Notes: generated from the sequence alone by a model not told the origin. 64,000 nucleotides of DNA from WHSW01 sp963842795 (GCA_963842795.1 CAWJHV010000040.1:186001-250000), one strand, 5' to 3'; positions 33,973-44,109 are shown, counted from the stretch's first letter. A program made the numbers and translations.

Positions 33973-36855
33973 CTACGTATCTTTGGTCGACGGCGCCGGT
34001 TCTCCAGCGAGCGCAGCCTGCCGCGCATCGCCATCACCGGTCGGGTCGAGCGCGGCGGCGAGCCCAGCGCGCGAGCCCAGATCGAGCTTTCGATAGACGT
34101 GGCCAAGATGGGTCTCGACCGTCCTCACCGACACGAACAGGGATTGGGCGATCTCGCGGTTGCTCATCCCTGCCGCCGCCATTCGGGCGACCCGATGTTC
34201 GCTCGCCGTCAGCGACTCGGGGCCGCTCAGCTCGAGCCGCCGTGGGCGTGCGCCGGCCGCCAGCAGCTCGTCGCGGGCCCGTTGCGCCAGGGCGCCGGCA
34301 CCGCAGCGGTGCGCCAGGTCAGCCGCCGTGCGCAGGACGTCGCGCGCCTCCCGGCGCCGGCGACCGCGGCGCAGTGCCGCTCCGAGCGTTGTCAGCGCCT
34401 CCGCGTGTTCGAGCCGAGCGGGCGAACCGCTGAGTACCTCAACCGCCTCACGCAGGTGATCGAGCCCGTCTTCGCGCTCGAGCATCCCCAAGATCCGTAA
34501 TGACCGCCCTACGGCTCCCGGTGCGCCGAAACCCCGTGCCAGGGCGAGCTCCTCCTCGGCGAGCGCGATGGCTCCGTCCCGCTCGAGACGGTCGAGTGCC
34601 TGGGCCTTGAGTGAGCGCCACGGGGCCACGGCCGGGTTCGCGACCCACCCGCAGGCGGCCTCGAGCTCTTCGGCCACCGCCAACGCCTCCTCGGTCCTGC
34701 CGTCAGCCAGCAACAGCTCCGCACGGCTGGCCAGCCACCAGCGCTTGCCGTCGCTTTCCTCCGGAGCGTCCTCGCCTCGCTCGAGTGCCGCCCGTGCCCC
34801 CTCGAGGTCGCCGCGGGCGAGCAGGGTCGCAGTGAGGAAGGCGCTGTAGTAGACGATCACCACAGGGTCGAAGCCGTAAAGCTCGGCGCCCTCGAGACCG
34901 CTGCGCAACATCTGCTCGGCTTCCGCGACCTCACCGCGGCTCTGGAGCGTGAAGCCATGCCAGAGGTGGATCGTGGACAGGGAGTAGAGGGAGCCCCGGC
35001 GGTGGGTATCCGCGAGCGCCTCACCCCACGCGGCGATTGCCTCGTCGCGATCCGCGAGCGCCAACGGGATGATCGCGATGATCGAGAGCACAGGGTTGTC
35101 GGCTGAGACCTCGTGCCCCCCGGCACGCGCCTCGAGCGCGAGCTCGACGCAATCCTCGGCGGGTCGGGCGGCGTAGGCGCTGACGAGCGCGGCGATCGCT
35201 GTGAGCATCCTGGCACCGACGCCCTCGGCCCCGCCAGGCTGCACCTGCGACTCGAGGCGCAGCAGCTGCTCGTCCGGGCTGCCGCTTCCAAAGAGGATCG
35301 CGATCAGATCGAAGGCCTCGAGCGCCCGGCGCAGGTCGTCGAACCCGGGCGGCAACTCGGCGGCCGCCGAGCGAGCGATCGCGGCGCCCCGGGCCGGCGC
35401 GCCGGTGTTGAGCAGCGCACGCGCGAGCCGGCCGGCGAGCATGCCGCGCTCGACCGGATCCGTGCTCCGGTCGTACGCCTCAGACAGATGCTCGGCGGCG
35501 CTGGGCGCGTTCATGAGTCCCTCGGACAGGCCGAGCTCAATCAGGACTGGCGTCCGTTGGTCGGCTGCAACCGGCTCACGGAGGGCTCGCCGCAGGTAGG
35601 CGACGGCAGCGTCGGGAGCGCCACGGTGGCGGGCATCCTGCGCGGCTTGGCGCAGGGTCTCAACGACCCAGGAATCGGCAGCGGGCTCCGCCGCTACGAG
35701 GTGAGAGGCGATCCGCGCGGGTTCCGCCCCCGCCGCGGCGAGCAGACGAGCAGCCTCACCGTGAAGCCGGGCACGACGACCGGCACCGATGTCCTCATGG
35801 ATGGCCGCCTGGACGATCGGATGGACGAAGCGGAGCGGACGTGCATCGTCGATGATCGCGATGCGGGCAAGGGCGTCCGCCCCATCGGCGGCCTCGTCGA
35901 GATCGCAGCCGGCCAGCTCCGCCACGAGGCGCAGGTCCGAGCCGTGACCGAGCACGGCGAGGGCCTGGGCAACGGCCGTGGACGCCGCGGGTAGGTGTCC
36001 GAGCCGCAAGACCAGGGCCCGCGCGACCGTCTCCGGACCGAGGGCCATGACCCGCTCCGCCTCGCCCGCAGTCGGACTGACCCCATCCGCGGCGAGCGCG
36101 GTCGCGAGTTGTCCGACGAGAAACGGATTGCCGCCTGTCGCACGCTGGCAGCTCGCAGCGAAGGCCTCCTCCGGCTCAGCGCCAAGCGCCGCGCCGACCA
36201 GCTGGCTGGTGGCCGCCTCCGTCAGCGGCGCCGGCTGGATCAGTCGCGCGAGGGGCTGAGCCAGGATCGCCGCCATCAGGTTCGTAGCGGATTCCGGCTC
36301 CCCGGAGCGAACACCGAGTGCGAGCAGCACAGGAAGATCCGCAAGTCGCCGGCCGAGGTAGGCGAGCCAGCGAAGCGAGGCCGGATCGGCCCACTGCGCA
36401 TCGTCGACGACAATCAGCAGCGGCGTCTCGGCGGCGAGATTCGCGGTCAGCCAGTAGAGGCCGTGGAGCGCAGCCAACGTGCTCGCGTTGCTGTCAGCAG
36501 GAAACTCGCCGGCTCGCTCGAGCCCGAGCGCGGTGGCCGCCGCCCCGGCGGGGCCGGCAAGCAGCTCGCGGCGTCGCGCCGTCGAGGCGCCGGTCAAGAC
36601 CGGTTCGAAGAGCGCCCGCACGACACCGAACGGGAAATCGCGCTCGAGCGGGTCGCCTGAACAGTTGAGGACCGTCACGCCCGGGTCTCGAGGTCGCTCG
36701 ATGGTGGCCCGGAGCAACTCGGTCTTGCCGATCCCCGCTGGGCCGTGGACGATCGCGAGCCGCCCGGCACCGCTACTCGCGGTTTCGATCAGCTCATTGA
36801 GCGCGGCGAGCTCGTGGTCACGTTCGAGCACCTCAGCGGCCCGCGTGGCTCGCAT
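33973..36855 (-). CDS. LuxR/LAL-family regulator 3 (intact)
   Basis: A 960-aa ATP-binding LuxR regulator, complete. Walker A GPAGIGKT is at residues 38-45 and the Walker B region PLLIVVDDAQWAD at ~145-157. The middle is TPR-like, and the C-terminus has the LuxR HTH: SLTASEHRVARMAAAGMSNR and FVSVRTVETHLGHVYRKLDL. ATG 36855 (MRATRAAEVLERDHEL) is chosen as the usual start just before the nucleotide domain, although the frame is open upstream. It may control the exported genes downstream on the same strand. It is divergent from LAL regulator 2. Confidence 0.92.
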   Translation of the reverse strand: MRATRAAEVLERDHELAALNELIETASSGAGRLAIVHGPAGIGKTELLRATIERPRDPGVTVLNCSGDPLERDFPFGVVRALFEPVLTGASTARRRELLAGPAGAAATALGLERAGEFPADSNASTLAALHGLYWLTANLAAETPLLIVVDDAQWADPASLRWLAYLGRRLADLPVLLALGVRSGEPESATNLMAAILAQPLARLIQPAPLTEAATSQLVGAALGAEPEEAFAASCQRATGGNPFLVGQLATALAADGVSPTAGEAERVMALGPETVARALVLRLGHLPAASTAVAQALAVLGHGSDLRLVAELAGCDLDEAADGADALARIAIIDDARPLRFVHPIVQAAIHEDIGAGRRARLHGEAARLLAAAGAEPARIASHLVAAEPAADSWVVETLRQAAQDARHRGAPDAAVAYLRRALREPVAADQRTPVLIELGLSEGLMNAPSAAEHLSEAYDRSTDPVERGMLAGRLARALLNTGAPARGAAIARSAAAELPPGFDDLRRALEAFDLIAILFGSGSPDEQLLRLESQVQPGGAEGVGARMLTAIAALVSAYAARPAEDCVELALEARAGGHEVSADNPVLSIIAIIPLALADRDEAIAAWGEALADTHRRGSLYSLSTIHLWHGFTLQSRGEVAEAEQMLRSGLEGAELYGFDPVVIVYYSAFLTATLLARGDLEGARAALERGEDAPEESDGKRWWLASRAELLLADGRTEEALAVAEELEAACGWVANPAVAPWRSLKAQALDRLERDGAIALAEEELALARGFGAPGAVGRSLRILGMLEREDGLDHLREAVEVLSGSPARLEHAEALTTLGAALRRGRRRREARDVLRTAADLAHRCGAGALAQRARDELLAAGARPRRLELSGPESLTASEHRVARMAAAGMSNREIAQSLFVSVRTVETHLGHVYRKLDLGSRAGLAAALDPTGDGDARQAALAGEPAPSTKDT

Positions 36856-37006
36856 CGGCCGAGTATGGACCGCGGGCGTGGTTAGCGCAAGGCGCGCTCG
36901 ACGAGCAGCGGCGGACGTTCTCGACCTCGACCTGCGCCGGCTGCGACATTGCCTGAGCAAACTTCTCTGTCTGCGGGCTGGGGGTCGGTTACGATCGGTA
37001 AGTCCC

Positions 37007-39782
37007 ATGGAAAGCCGCGTCCCTGGCCCGGGCAGGCATGCCGGCCTGCGCGGCCGGGGCAGCGAGTGCGCGCTGCTGGACGACTTGGTCGCGGCGGTGA
37101 GCCGCGGCGAGAGCCGATCGCTTGTGCTGAAAGGCGAGGCTGGGATCGGGAAGACGGCGCTGTTGGAGTATCTGATTGCGTCGGCATCCGACCTGACCGT
37201 CGTACGGGCGGTGGGCGTGCAGTCGGACATGGAGCTGGCCTTCGCCAGTCTGCATCAGCTGTGCGGGCCGCTGCTCGACACGCTCGAGACACTCCCGGCA
37301 CCGCAACGGCACGCCATGGAGATCGTGTTCGGGCTGAGCGCCGGTGAACCCCCGGATCGGTTTCTCGTCGGGCTGGCGGTGTTGAGCCTATTCACGGAGG
37401 CGACGGAGAAGCGTCCGCTGCTGTGTGTCGTCGATGACGCGCAGTGGCTGGATCGGGCCTCGGCGCTGACCTTGGCGTTTGTTGCACGTCGCCTGCTTGC
37501 GGAGCCGGTAGGGCTGGTTTTCGCCGCGCGCGAACCGGGCGAGGAGCTGCGGAACCTCTCCGAGGTGGAGGTGAGGGGCGTGCTCAACGGCGACGCCCGC
37601 GCGCTGCTGACTTCGGCCGTGCGATTCAAACTGGATGAGCGGGTCCGAGACCGGATCATCGCCGAGACACGCGGTAATCCGCTGGCGTTGCTGGAGCTGC
37701 CGCGGGGCCTGACGGCGAAGCAGCTCGCGGGCGGCTTCGGCCTGGTCGAGGCGCAGGGGCTCGCAGGGCAAATCGAGGAAAGTTTCGTTCGTCGGGTTGA
37801 GACGCTCTCCGACGACGCGCGATGTCTGCTGCTGATCGCGGCGGCTGAGCCGGTCGGCGATCCGCTGCTGCTGCTGGCTGCATCCGAGCGACTCGGGATC
37901 GCGCTCTCCGACACGGACGCGGAGACGGACGCGCTGCTCGCGCTCGGAGAGCGAGTGACCTTCCGTCATCCGCTGGTGCGCTCCGCCGTCTACCGAACGG
38001 CGACCAGAGAGCAACGCCGGGAGGTTCATCTGGCCCTGGCAGAGGCGACCGACCGTACCGTCGACCCCGACCGTCGTGCGTGGCATCTGGCGATAGCCGC
38101 TCCGGGGCCTGACGAGGCGGTCGCCGCGGAGCTCGAGCAGTCCGCCAGACGAGCGCAGGCGCGCGGCGGCCTGGCCGCGGCAGCCGCATTCCTGCGTCGC
38201 TCTGTCGTTCTATCGGGCGATCCCGAGCAGCGGGTGCGGCGCGCGCTTGCTGCTGCCCAAGCGAGCTTGGATGCCGGCATGTTCGATGGCGCGCTCGAGC
38301 TTCTGGCGTCGGCCGAGGCCTCGACACCCGACGAGCTTCAGGCGGCGCACGTGGAGCTGCTCCGTGGCCAGATCGCGTTCGCGTCGAACATGGGGCCCAC
38401 TGCGCCCCCACTGCTCTTGAAAGCTGCCCAACGCCTCGAGCGGCTCGACCCTGAGCTTGCGCGCGACACCTACCTCGACGCGTGGGGAGCTGCGTTCTTC
38501 GCCGGTCGCATGGCCACCGCCGGCAACCTGGTCGAGGTATCCCGTGCTGCCAAATCGGCTCTGCGGTCGACCGTCCCACTCCGCCCATCCGATCTGATGC
38601 TCGATGGCCTCAGCACCCTCGGCACGGAAGGACGCGCGGCGGCCGCACCACTGCTGAAGCGGGCAACGGCCGCGTTTTTGGACGAAGCGTCACCGGGCCA
38701 GGAGAACTTTCGCTGGGGCTGGCTGACGACGATCTCGGCCAAGCTCGTCTGGGATGAGGACAGCTGGCATGCCGTCAGCGCGCGGTTTCTCAGGGAGGGC
38801 CGCGACGCGGGCGCGCTGGCCCGCCTGCCGATCGACCTGACCGACTGGGCCTTCTTCGCCACGTGGTGTGGGGACTTTCGCGCGGCCGCCGACGCGATCG
38901 CCGAGCTCGAGGCGATCACGAAGGCGACCGGGAGCCACATTGCGCCGTATGCCCAGCTATTGCTCGCCGCGTTTCGAGGCCAAACGGACGCCTTGCCACT
39001 GATCGAGTCCACGATCCGTGACGCCGGGACTAGTGGTCAGGAACTCGGCGTCCAGTGGGCCGAGTGGGTGAGCGCGATCCTTTTCAACGGGCTGGCGCCG
39101 CTACGACCGAGCGCTCGCCTCGGCCCAACGAGCGGCCGACGAGACACCGGAGCTCCAGTTCTCCCCCTGGGCATCGACCGAGCTGGTCGAGGCGGCGGTC
39201 CGCTCCTCGAGGCCCGAGGTCGCGTCCGGTGCGCTCGAGCGCGTGGTGTCGGCCACCGCGCCCTGCAACACCGACTGGAGCCTGGGAATCCAAGCGCGCT
39301 GCCGGGCACTCGTGAGCGAGGGTGAGAGTGCCGAGCGCCTGCATCGCGAGGCGATCGAGCGGTTGAGCCGCACCCGGCTGCGTACCGAGCTCGCCCGGGC
39401 TCATCTGCTCTACGGGGAGTGGTTGCGCCGCGAGAATCGCCGTGTCGATGCGCGCGAGCAGCTACGCACCGCCCACGAAATGCTCGTCACGATCGGGATG
39501 GAGGCGTTTGCCGAGCGCGCACGTAACGAGCTGCTGGCTACGGGCGAGAAGGTACGCAAGCGGACGGTCGAGACGCGCGACGACCTGACGGCGCAAGAGC
39601 GCCAGATCGCGGGCCTGGCGCGCGATGGGCTTACGAATCGGGAGATCGGTGCGCGGCTGTTTCTCAGCCCGCGGACTGTTGAGTGGCATCTGCGCAACGT
39701 GTTCACCAAGCTCGACATCCACTCCCGCCGAGAGCTGGCTGACGCACTGCCTGGCTCCGACTCTCACCTGGTCCCGGCCTGA
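37007..39782 (+). CDS. LuxR/LAL-family regulator 2, single-base frameshift
   Basis: A paralog of LAL regulator 1. Walker A GEAGIGKT is at residues 43-50, and the PLLCVVDDAQWLDRAS Walker B region follows. The C-terminal HTH (DDLTAQERQIAGLARDGLTN, then FLSPRTVEWHLRNVFTKLDI) is intact but in a different frame. The break is at 39091-39101: the first frame reads WVSAILFNGL, and the other resumes with RYDRALASAQRAADE. Deleting one base yields 924 aa. It is divergent from LAL regulator 3 across 151 bases. Confidence 0.87.
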
Positions 39783-39901
39783 TCGGAAGCATCAGGGGGG
39801 CAACCCAGGTAGCAGAACCAGGGCCTTCGACGGGCGCGACGTGCCGGCAGCGCGATCAGGCTGGGGCCGTCACCACTCACGTCCCCACAAGGAGGACCCA
39901 C

Positions 39902-41131
39902 ATGTCTGTCATGGCCGAAAAGTCAGCGGACGCCACGGCGATCAGGCCGTTCACGATCGAGACCCCCGAGTCGGATCTCGACGACCTGCGTGCGCGCATC
40001 GTCGCCACTCGCTTCCCAGAGAAGGAGACCGTCGACGACATCTCGCAGGGCCCACAGCTCGGGATGATGCAGGCGCTCGCGCGCTACTGGGCGGAGGAGT
40101 ACGACTGGCGCAAGTGCGAGGAGAAGCTGAAGGCCGTACAGCACTTCATCACCGAGATCGATGGCTTGGACATCCACTTCATTCACGTTCGCTCGGAGCA
40201 TGAAGATGCGCTGCCGCTCGTCGTCACGCACGGATGGCCCGGATCGGTCATCGAGCAGCTGAAGATCATCGATCCACTTACCGATCCGACCGCGCACGGC
40301 GCGAGCGCATCGGACGCGTTTCATCTGGTGATCCCCTCGATGCCGGGCTACGGGTTCTCAGGCAAGCCGACCGAGACCGGCTGGGGCCCTGAGCGCATCG
40401 CTCGTGCCTACGCCGAGCTGATGAAGCGCCTGGGATACGACCGCTACGTCGCCACGGGCGGCGATTGGGGCGCGGAAGTCGTTGAGCGGATGGGTGTGCA
40501 GGCGCCGCCGGGGTTGCTCGGCATCCACACCAATTTCGCTGGTGCTGTTCGACCCAACGTCTCAGCGGCCGTCCAGGCCGGCGACCCCACCGGTCTCGAT
40601 GACGAGGAAACCCGCATCTTCGACGAGCTGCTGCTCTTCTTCTCGACGGACGCGGGCTATGCGCTCGAGAGCGCGACCCACCCGCAGGCGCTGTACGGGA
40701 TTGCGGACTCACCCATCGGCCTCGCCGCCTGGATGATCGACCACGACGCGACCAGCATGGCGCTGATCTCTCGCGTCTTTGTCGACGAGGCCCAGGAAGG
40801 CCTGACCCGAGACGACGTGCTCGACAACATCACCCACTACTGGTTGACGAACACGGGGGTCTCTGCGGCACGCCTCTATTGGGAAGACAGGGCCAACTTC
40901 TTCGACCCGAAGGGCTGGCCGACCGCCGACGACCGGGCGATCGTGGAAATCCCGGTGGCCGTGAGCGTCTTCCCTGACGAGATCTACACGCCGTCGCGGA
41001 GTTGGGCGGAGGAGGCCTACCCCGAGCTCATTCACTACAACAAGCTCGACAAGGGCGGGCACTTCGCCGCCTGGGAGCAGCCCGAGCTCCTGTCAGAAGA
41101 GGTCCGCACCGGGTTCCGGAAGCTCCGCTAG
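39902..41131 (+). CDS. Epoxide hydrolase
   Basis: A 409-aa alpha/beta-fold epoxide hydrolase with the N-terminal EHN domain (IRPFTIETPESDLDDLRARI). The oxyanion motif HGWPGS is at 110-115, the nucleophile Asp188 in GGDWGAEV, and the C-terminal His in DKGGHFAAWEQPE; SMPGYGFSGKP is the usual cap-proximal loop. It would open epoxides to diols; microsomal-type substrates such as juvenile-hormone-like or terpene epoxides are typical. A GGAGGACCCAC sequence precedes the ATG. It follows LAL regulator 2 by 119 bases. Confidence 0.93.
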   Translation: MSVMAEKSADATAIRPFTIETPESDLDDLRARIVATRFPEKETVDDISQGPQLGMMQALARYWAEEYDWRKCEEKLKAVQHFITEIDGLDIHFIHVRSEHEDALPLVVTHGWPGSVIEQLKIIDPLTDPTAHGASASDAFHLVIPSMPGYGFSGKPTETGWGPERIARAYAELMKRLGYDRYVATGGDWGAEVVERMGVQAPPGLLGIHTNFAGAVRPNVSAAVQAGDPTGLDDEETRIFDELLLFFSTDAGYALESATHPQALYGIADSPIGLAAWMIDHDATSMALISRVFVDEAQEGLTRDDVLDNITHYWLTNTGVSAARLYWEDRANFFDPKGWPTADDRAIVEIPVAVSVFPDEIYTPSRSWAEEAYPELIHYNKLDKGGHFAAWEQPELLSEEVRTGFRKLR

Positions 41132-41165
41132 GCGGATCGGGTTCGAACGGCTGCACATGCCCTCA

Positions 41166-41216
41166 CTCGGCGGGGCAACCGGGTGGCTCAACTCCGAGCC
41201 GCTCGGCCCCGCCGAG
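41166..41216. terminator. Branched stem-loop after epoxide hydrolase gene
   Basis: An outer perfect 11-bp stem (41166-41176 with 41206-41216, CTCGGCGGGGC/GCCCCGCCGAG) encloses an inner GGCTC/GAGCC stem (41185-41200). It begins 35 bases after the stop codon, which suits a terminator; a structured RNA element is also possible. Confidence 0.5.
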
Positions 41217-41357
41217 TTGTAGGGCCGCCCAGAGTCGGAGGACTGACATGGAAATCGCCGAGGCATACTCGTTCACGTTCGGGTGAGCCGGATGGCCGGG
41301 CCGAGCGAAGCAGTCGGGCCCGGCTCACTCGGCGAGCGGAGCGGTACGACGGGCGCG

Positions 41358-41594
41358 ATGAGGCTCAGCGACGAGCTGGATGGCTGGCTGCGGAGCGATG
41401 GCGACAAGACGCTCGGGAGTCTCATCGACCTGTTCGAGGAGCGGAGCTTCGCCGTCGCTGTCGCCGGGATTGTGGTCCTCCTCGCGGGCGTCGTGCTCGA
41501 GATCGTCGTCGGCTGGGCTGCGCTCGAGGGGTTGGGTCGCTCCTGTGACCTCAGGGTTCACACAAGAGTTCGCCCTCACCGCGAGCGTCTGTAG
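41358..41594 (+). pseudogene. ExoD-like N-terminal fragment
   Basis: A 78-aa frame beginning MRLSDELDGWLRSDGDKTLG and continuing SLIDLFEERSFAVAVAG, which resembles the N-terminus of ExoD (exopolysaccharide synthesis) proteins. ExoD normally runs to ~200 aa with a PALPLPTGG-type loop; this is absent and the frame ends after one hydrophobic helix. I treat it as a truncated copy; a free-standing single-helix protein is an alternative. Confidence 0.4.
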
Positions 41595-41597
41595 GGT

Positions 41598-41770
41598 GCC
41601 GGCGATCCGTTGCTGCTCGTCCACGGATCCCCGAGAGCTCGCTGAGGTGGGTGCCGCTGATCGAGGCGCTCTCCGCGCGCGTGTCCGTCTCGCCAACGCT
41701 TTGGCAGCGCCGACCTGGCCCCATTTCCCCACGCCTCCGAGTCCTGGGGCGGGCTCGGGACCGGGGTGAC
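41598..41770 (+). pseudogene. Possible alpha/beta hydrolase remnant
   Basis: GDPLLLVHGSP in one frame (from ~41601) is followed in another by RWVPLIEALSARVSVSPTL, reminiscent of the oxyanion loop and next helix of alpha/beta hydrolases. Everything downstream is lost. Weak evidence based on two short segments only. Confidence 0.3.
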
Positions 41771-41791
41771 AATGCGCGCTGGTGAGCGTGA

Positions 41792-42568
41792 TCAGCGGCA
41801 AAGACCCCGCCGGGGTGGGCCACGCCCTATAACGCCCTGATCGTCGGAGCGCCCCGTTCGGGCACCAGCCTGACCGCGCAGGTCTTCGCCCGGAGCGGCT
41901 ACTTCGTCGCGCCAGACGCCGGCCGGGACCTGCGCCAAGGAGACAGGCACAACCCGCTCGGCTACTTCGAGGCGGAAAGCCTGATCGAGGCCAACGCCGG
42001 CATCCTCGGGCGGGCGGGGTTTCCGCACCACAACACCTGGACGTTCGAGTCCATCTCGGAAGAGGCGACCGCAGCGATTCCTGAGCTCCGGGCCCTCGAC
42101 GGCGACAGAGCCCTAGTCGCGGAGTTCGACAACCACACACCGTGGATGTGGAAGGACCCCCGGCTGTGCTACACGCTCGGCTACTGGTGGCCGCTCGTGG
42201 ATTCGGAGACCACACGCGTCCTCCTTATCGAGCGGGACCCCGAGGCTGTGCGTCGCAGCTTCCGGCGAGTGGGCTACAACGATTCGCTCGCCCGCAACGA
42301 GGCCTTGACGCGCGTACGCCACCATCAGCAGCAGGCGCGCAAGGAGGTCGCCCGACTCGGGATCCCGCACCTCCAGATCCGCTTCGAGGACTACCTGAGC
42401 TCTCCGGGCACCGTGGCAAGCCGCCTAGGGGACTTCTTTGGCTTGGAGCTGACCGTTGACGATCTCACCGTGCGCCCATCCCTCGACCACAGCACGGCCC
42501 GCGGCCACCTCGGCACGGTGGCCCTGCGCGCCGCTCGCCGGGTCACGCGCGTCCTATCGCGCGGCTAG
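41792..42568 (+). CDS. Sulfotransferase-family protein, start unresolved
   Basis: A sulfotransferase-like protein of ~250 aa. The PAPS 5'-phosphosulfate loop is GAPRSGTSLTAQVFARSGYF near the start, then PWMWKDPRLCYTLGYWWPL and RVLLIERDPEAVRRSF supply the 3'-phosphate-binding region; QIRFEDYLSSPG follows. No ATG, GTG or TTG exists in frame before the loop, while an ATG at 41772 is one base out of frame; adding a C in the CCC near 41825 would join them into 265 aa. So the 5' end is probably broken by a one-base deletion. Confidence 0.72.
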   Translation, partial: SAAKTPPGWATPYNALIVGAPRSGTSLTAQVFARSGYFVAPDAGRDLRQGDRHNPLGYFEAESLIEANAGILGRAGFPHHNTWTFESISEEATAAIPELRALDGDRALVAEFDNHTPWMWKDPRLCYTLGYWWPLVDSETTRVLLIERDPEAVRRSFRRVGYNDSLARNEALTRVRHHQQQARKEVARLGIPHLQIRFEDYLSSPGTVASRLGDFFGLELTVDDLTVRPSLDHSTARGHLGTVALRAARRVTRVLSRG

Positions 42569-42691
42569 TGCCACGTCTTTAGCGCGCTCGCGACGTCGTC
42601 ACTCGCGACGGCGCAGAACCTCGTCACCGTCGTGAGCCTCGACCAGTTGAGCGAGCGGATCTGGGCGTCGAGTCGATCTGCCTTGTCGGCC

Positions 42692-42742
42692 GGCGACACG
42701 GCTGCCGTAAACGCTGCGAAAAGTTGCACTCCGCATGAAGCG
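42692..42742 (+). repeat. Intergenic direct repeat, copy 1
   Basis: About 50 bases roughly 80% identical to 44303-44355; both contain GGCTGCCGT, AAC and an exact TTGCACTCCGCATG core. The two copies bracket the STAS genes. Confidence 0.6.
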
Positions 42743-42825
42743 TGTCGGAGCTAATGAGGGCGTAAGTCGCCGGCGGACCCCAGCGTGTGCGCGGCCCGGC
42801 GAGAGCTCTGGTTACGAACTGCTTT

Positions 42826-43497
42826 CTATGCGGCGAGCGCTCTCAGCGCGTCCTCGCGAGTGTCGAACGTCGGCATGTGCCGGGGTATCCCAACCAAATC
42901 CAGGACGCGATGGACTTGCGGGCCCGACGCCGCCAAGGCAAAGCCGCGATCAGAGGCGAGCTCGAAGGAACGCATGAGCTCGGCGATGCCGCTGGAGTCG
43001 ATGAATCGGCAATGCTCGAGGTCGACGACCAGCGGGGCCTCCAGAGCGATGGCCTTGTCGAGCTGCTCTTCGAACTCATCCTTGCTCGCGAGATCGAACT
43101 CCCCCTCAACAGCGAGGATCGCGACCTGACCGTTCCGCTCTAGGCGCACTAGGGACGGGACAGACATGGTGCGGTCCCCGAGGGCACGTAGCGCAGCCCC
43201 AACGCTGGAGTGGATCGGAAGCTCCTCACCGACCAGGCGACCAAGGCGCTTCGTAAGCTCGGATCCGGGCAGCATCACGAGGGCCGCACCGGAGCCACCG
43301 CGAGCCTTCATCGTCGCCGCAGCCGCGACCAGGGCGTCAAGGCAGTCCGCGTCGATACCTCGACAACCCCGCAGGTCAACGACAATGCCTGCGGTCCGCT
43401 GTTTGAGTAGACCGCGCATTAGTCCGGACCAACGCTGGCTGGCAGGACCATGCAGCTCGCCCTCGACTTCGACGAGCATGTTATCCGCGCGGTCCAC
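42826..43497 (-). CDS. Tandem STAS-domain protein
   Basis: Two STAS domains in one frame. Domain 1 has MLVEVEGELHGPASQRW and GIVVDLRGCRGIDADCLDALV; domain 2 begins MSVPSLVRLERNGQVAILA and has LVVDLEHCRFIDSSGIAELM, with the Ser-Ser pair at the usual phosphorylation position only in domain 2 (domain 1 has D-A-D-C). The start is unclear: GTG 43497 or ATG 43479, and domain 2 could be translated separately. STAS proteins act as anti-sigma-factor antagonists. It follows another STAS gene on the same strand. Confidence 0.75.
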   Translation of the reverse strand: MDRADNMLVEVEGELHGPASQRWSGLMRGLLKQRTAGIVVDLRGCRGIDADCLDALVAAAATMKARGGSGAALVMLPGSELTKRLGRLVGEELPIHSSVGAALRALGDRTMSVPSLVRLERNGQVAILAVEGEFDLASKDEFEEQLDKAIALEAPLVVDLEHCRFIDSSGIAELMRSFELASDRGFALAASGPQVHRVLDLVGIPRHMPTFDTREDALRALAA

Positions 43498-43537
43498 TGC
43501 GTGCAGATGCAGGGCCGCAGCAGGGGGCGGAGGGTCG

Positions 43538-43933
43538 TTAGCGATAAAAGGGTCCTTCCGAGGCGCCTCGCTGATCGCTGCCGAGTAACGGGAGCACCTC
43601 GCGCATCCCGGTGAGGTCCAAAGCGCGATCGATACGCGGGTGGACCGCGATGATCCGCAGGCGATCGCCATTCTCGCGCGAGCGCTGTGTCGCCTTGAGC
43701 AGGCATTCGACGCCGATCGAATCGATGAACTCGAGCTCAGAGAGGTCGAGGATCACGCTCCGAAGTTCAGTCGAGGTCAAGAGCCGATGGAGCTGGGCGT
43801 CGAGGACCGGCGCATTGATGCAGTCGAGTTCCCCGGAGACACAGACCAGGCAGATCTCCAGCTCGGGGCCGAGCTCGATCTTGAGCGGCCCCTCGGTGAT
43901 CGTTCGACCGACACCGCTCGTAGAAACTGCCAT
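43538..43933 (-). CDS. STAS-domain anti-sigma factor antagonist-like protein
   Basis: A 131-aa single STAS domain: LEICLVCVSGELDCINAPVL, then SVILDLSELEFIDSIGVECLL with Asp-Ser-Ile at the phosphorylation site and RIIAVHPRIDRALDLTGM near the end. It resembles SpoIIAA/RsbV antagonists. No partner anti-sigma kinase or sigma gene is adjacent. The STAS pair downstream starts ~40-60 bases after its stop, so an operon of three STAS domains is likely. Confidence 0.85.
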   Translation of the reverse strand: MAVSTSGVGRTITEGPLKIELGPELEICLVCVSGELDCINAPVLDAQLHRLLTSTELRSVILDLSELEFIDSIGVECLLKATQRSRENGDRLRIIAVHPRIDRALDLTGMREVLPLLGSDQRGASEGPFYR

Positions 43934-44109
43934 GAGACTCTCCCTTCGGTCGGACCTTGGGGAGTCGGCTCACATCCCCCGTGTGCGCCGTCCTCTGAGA
44001 GGGGAGACGCCAGGCCACCAATGGACCTGTCGTCCCGGGCGGAGGCTACTCCCGACGGCCCTGCGCGTCCAGATCGCGGGCGAAAGAAGGCGGATCCTCC
44101 GCCTTTGTG

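Noticed and set aside
36856..37230. A 125-residue N-terminal extension of LAL regulator 3
   Set aside because: It is low-complexity, overlaps the divergent regulator, and ATG 36855 gives the usual family start.
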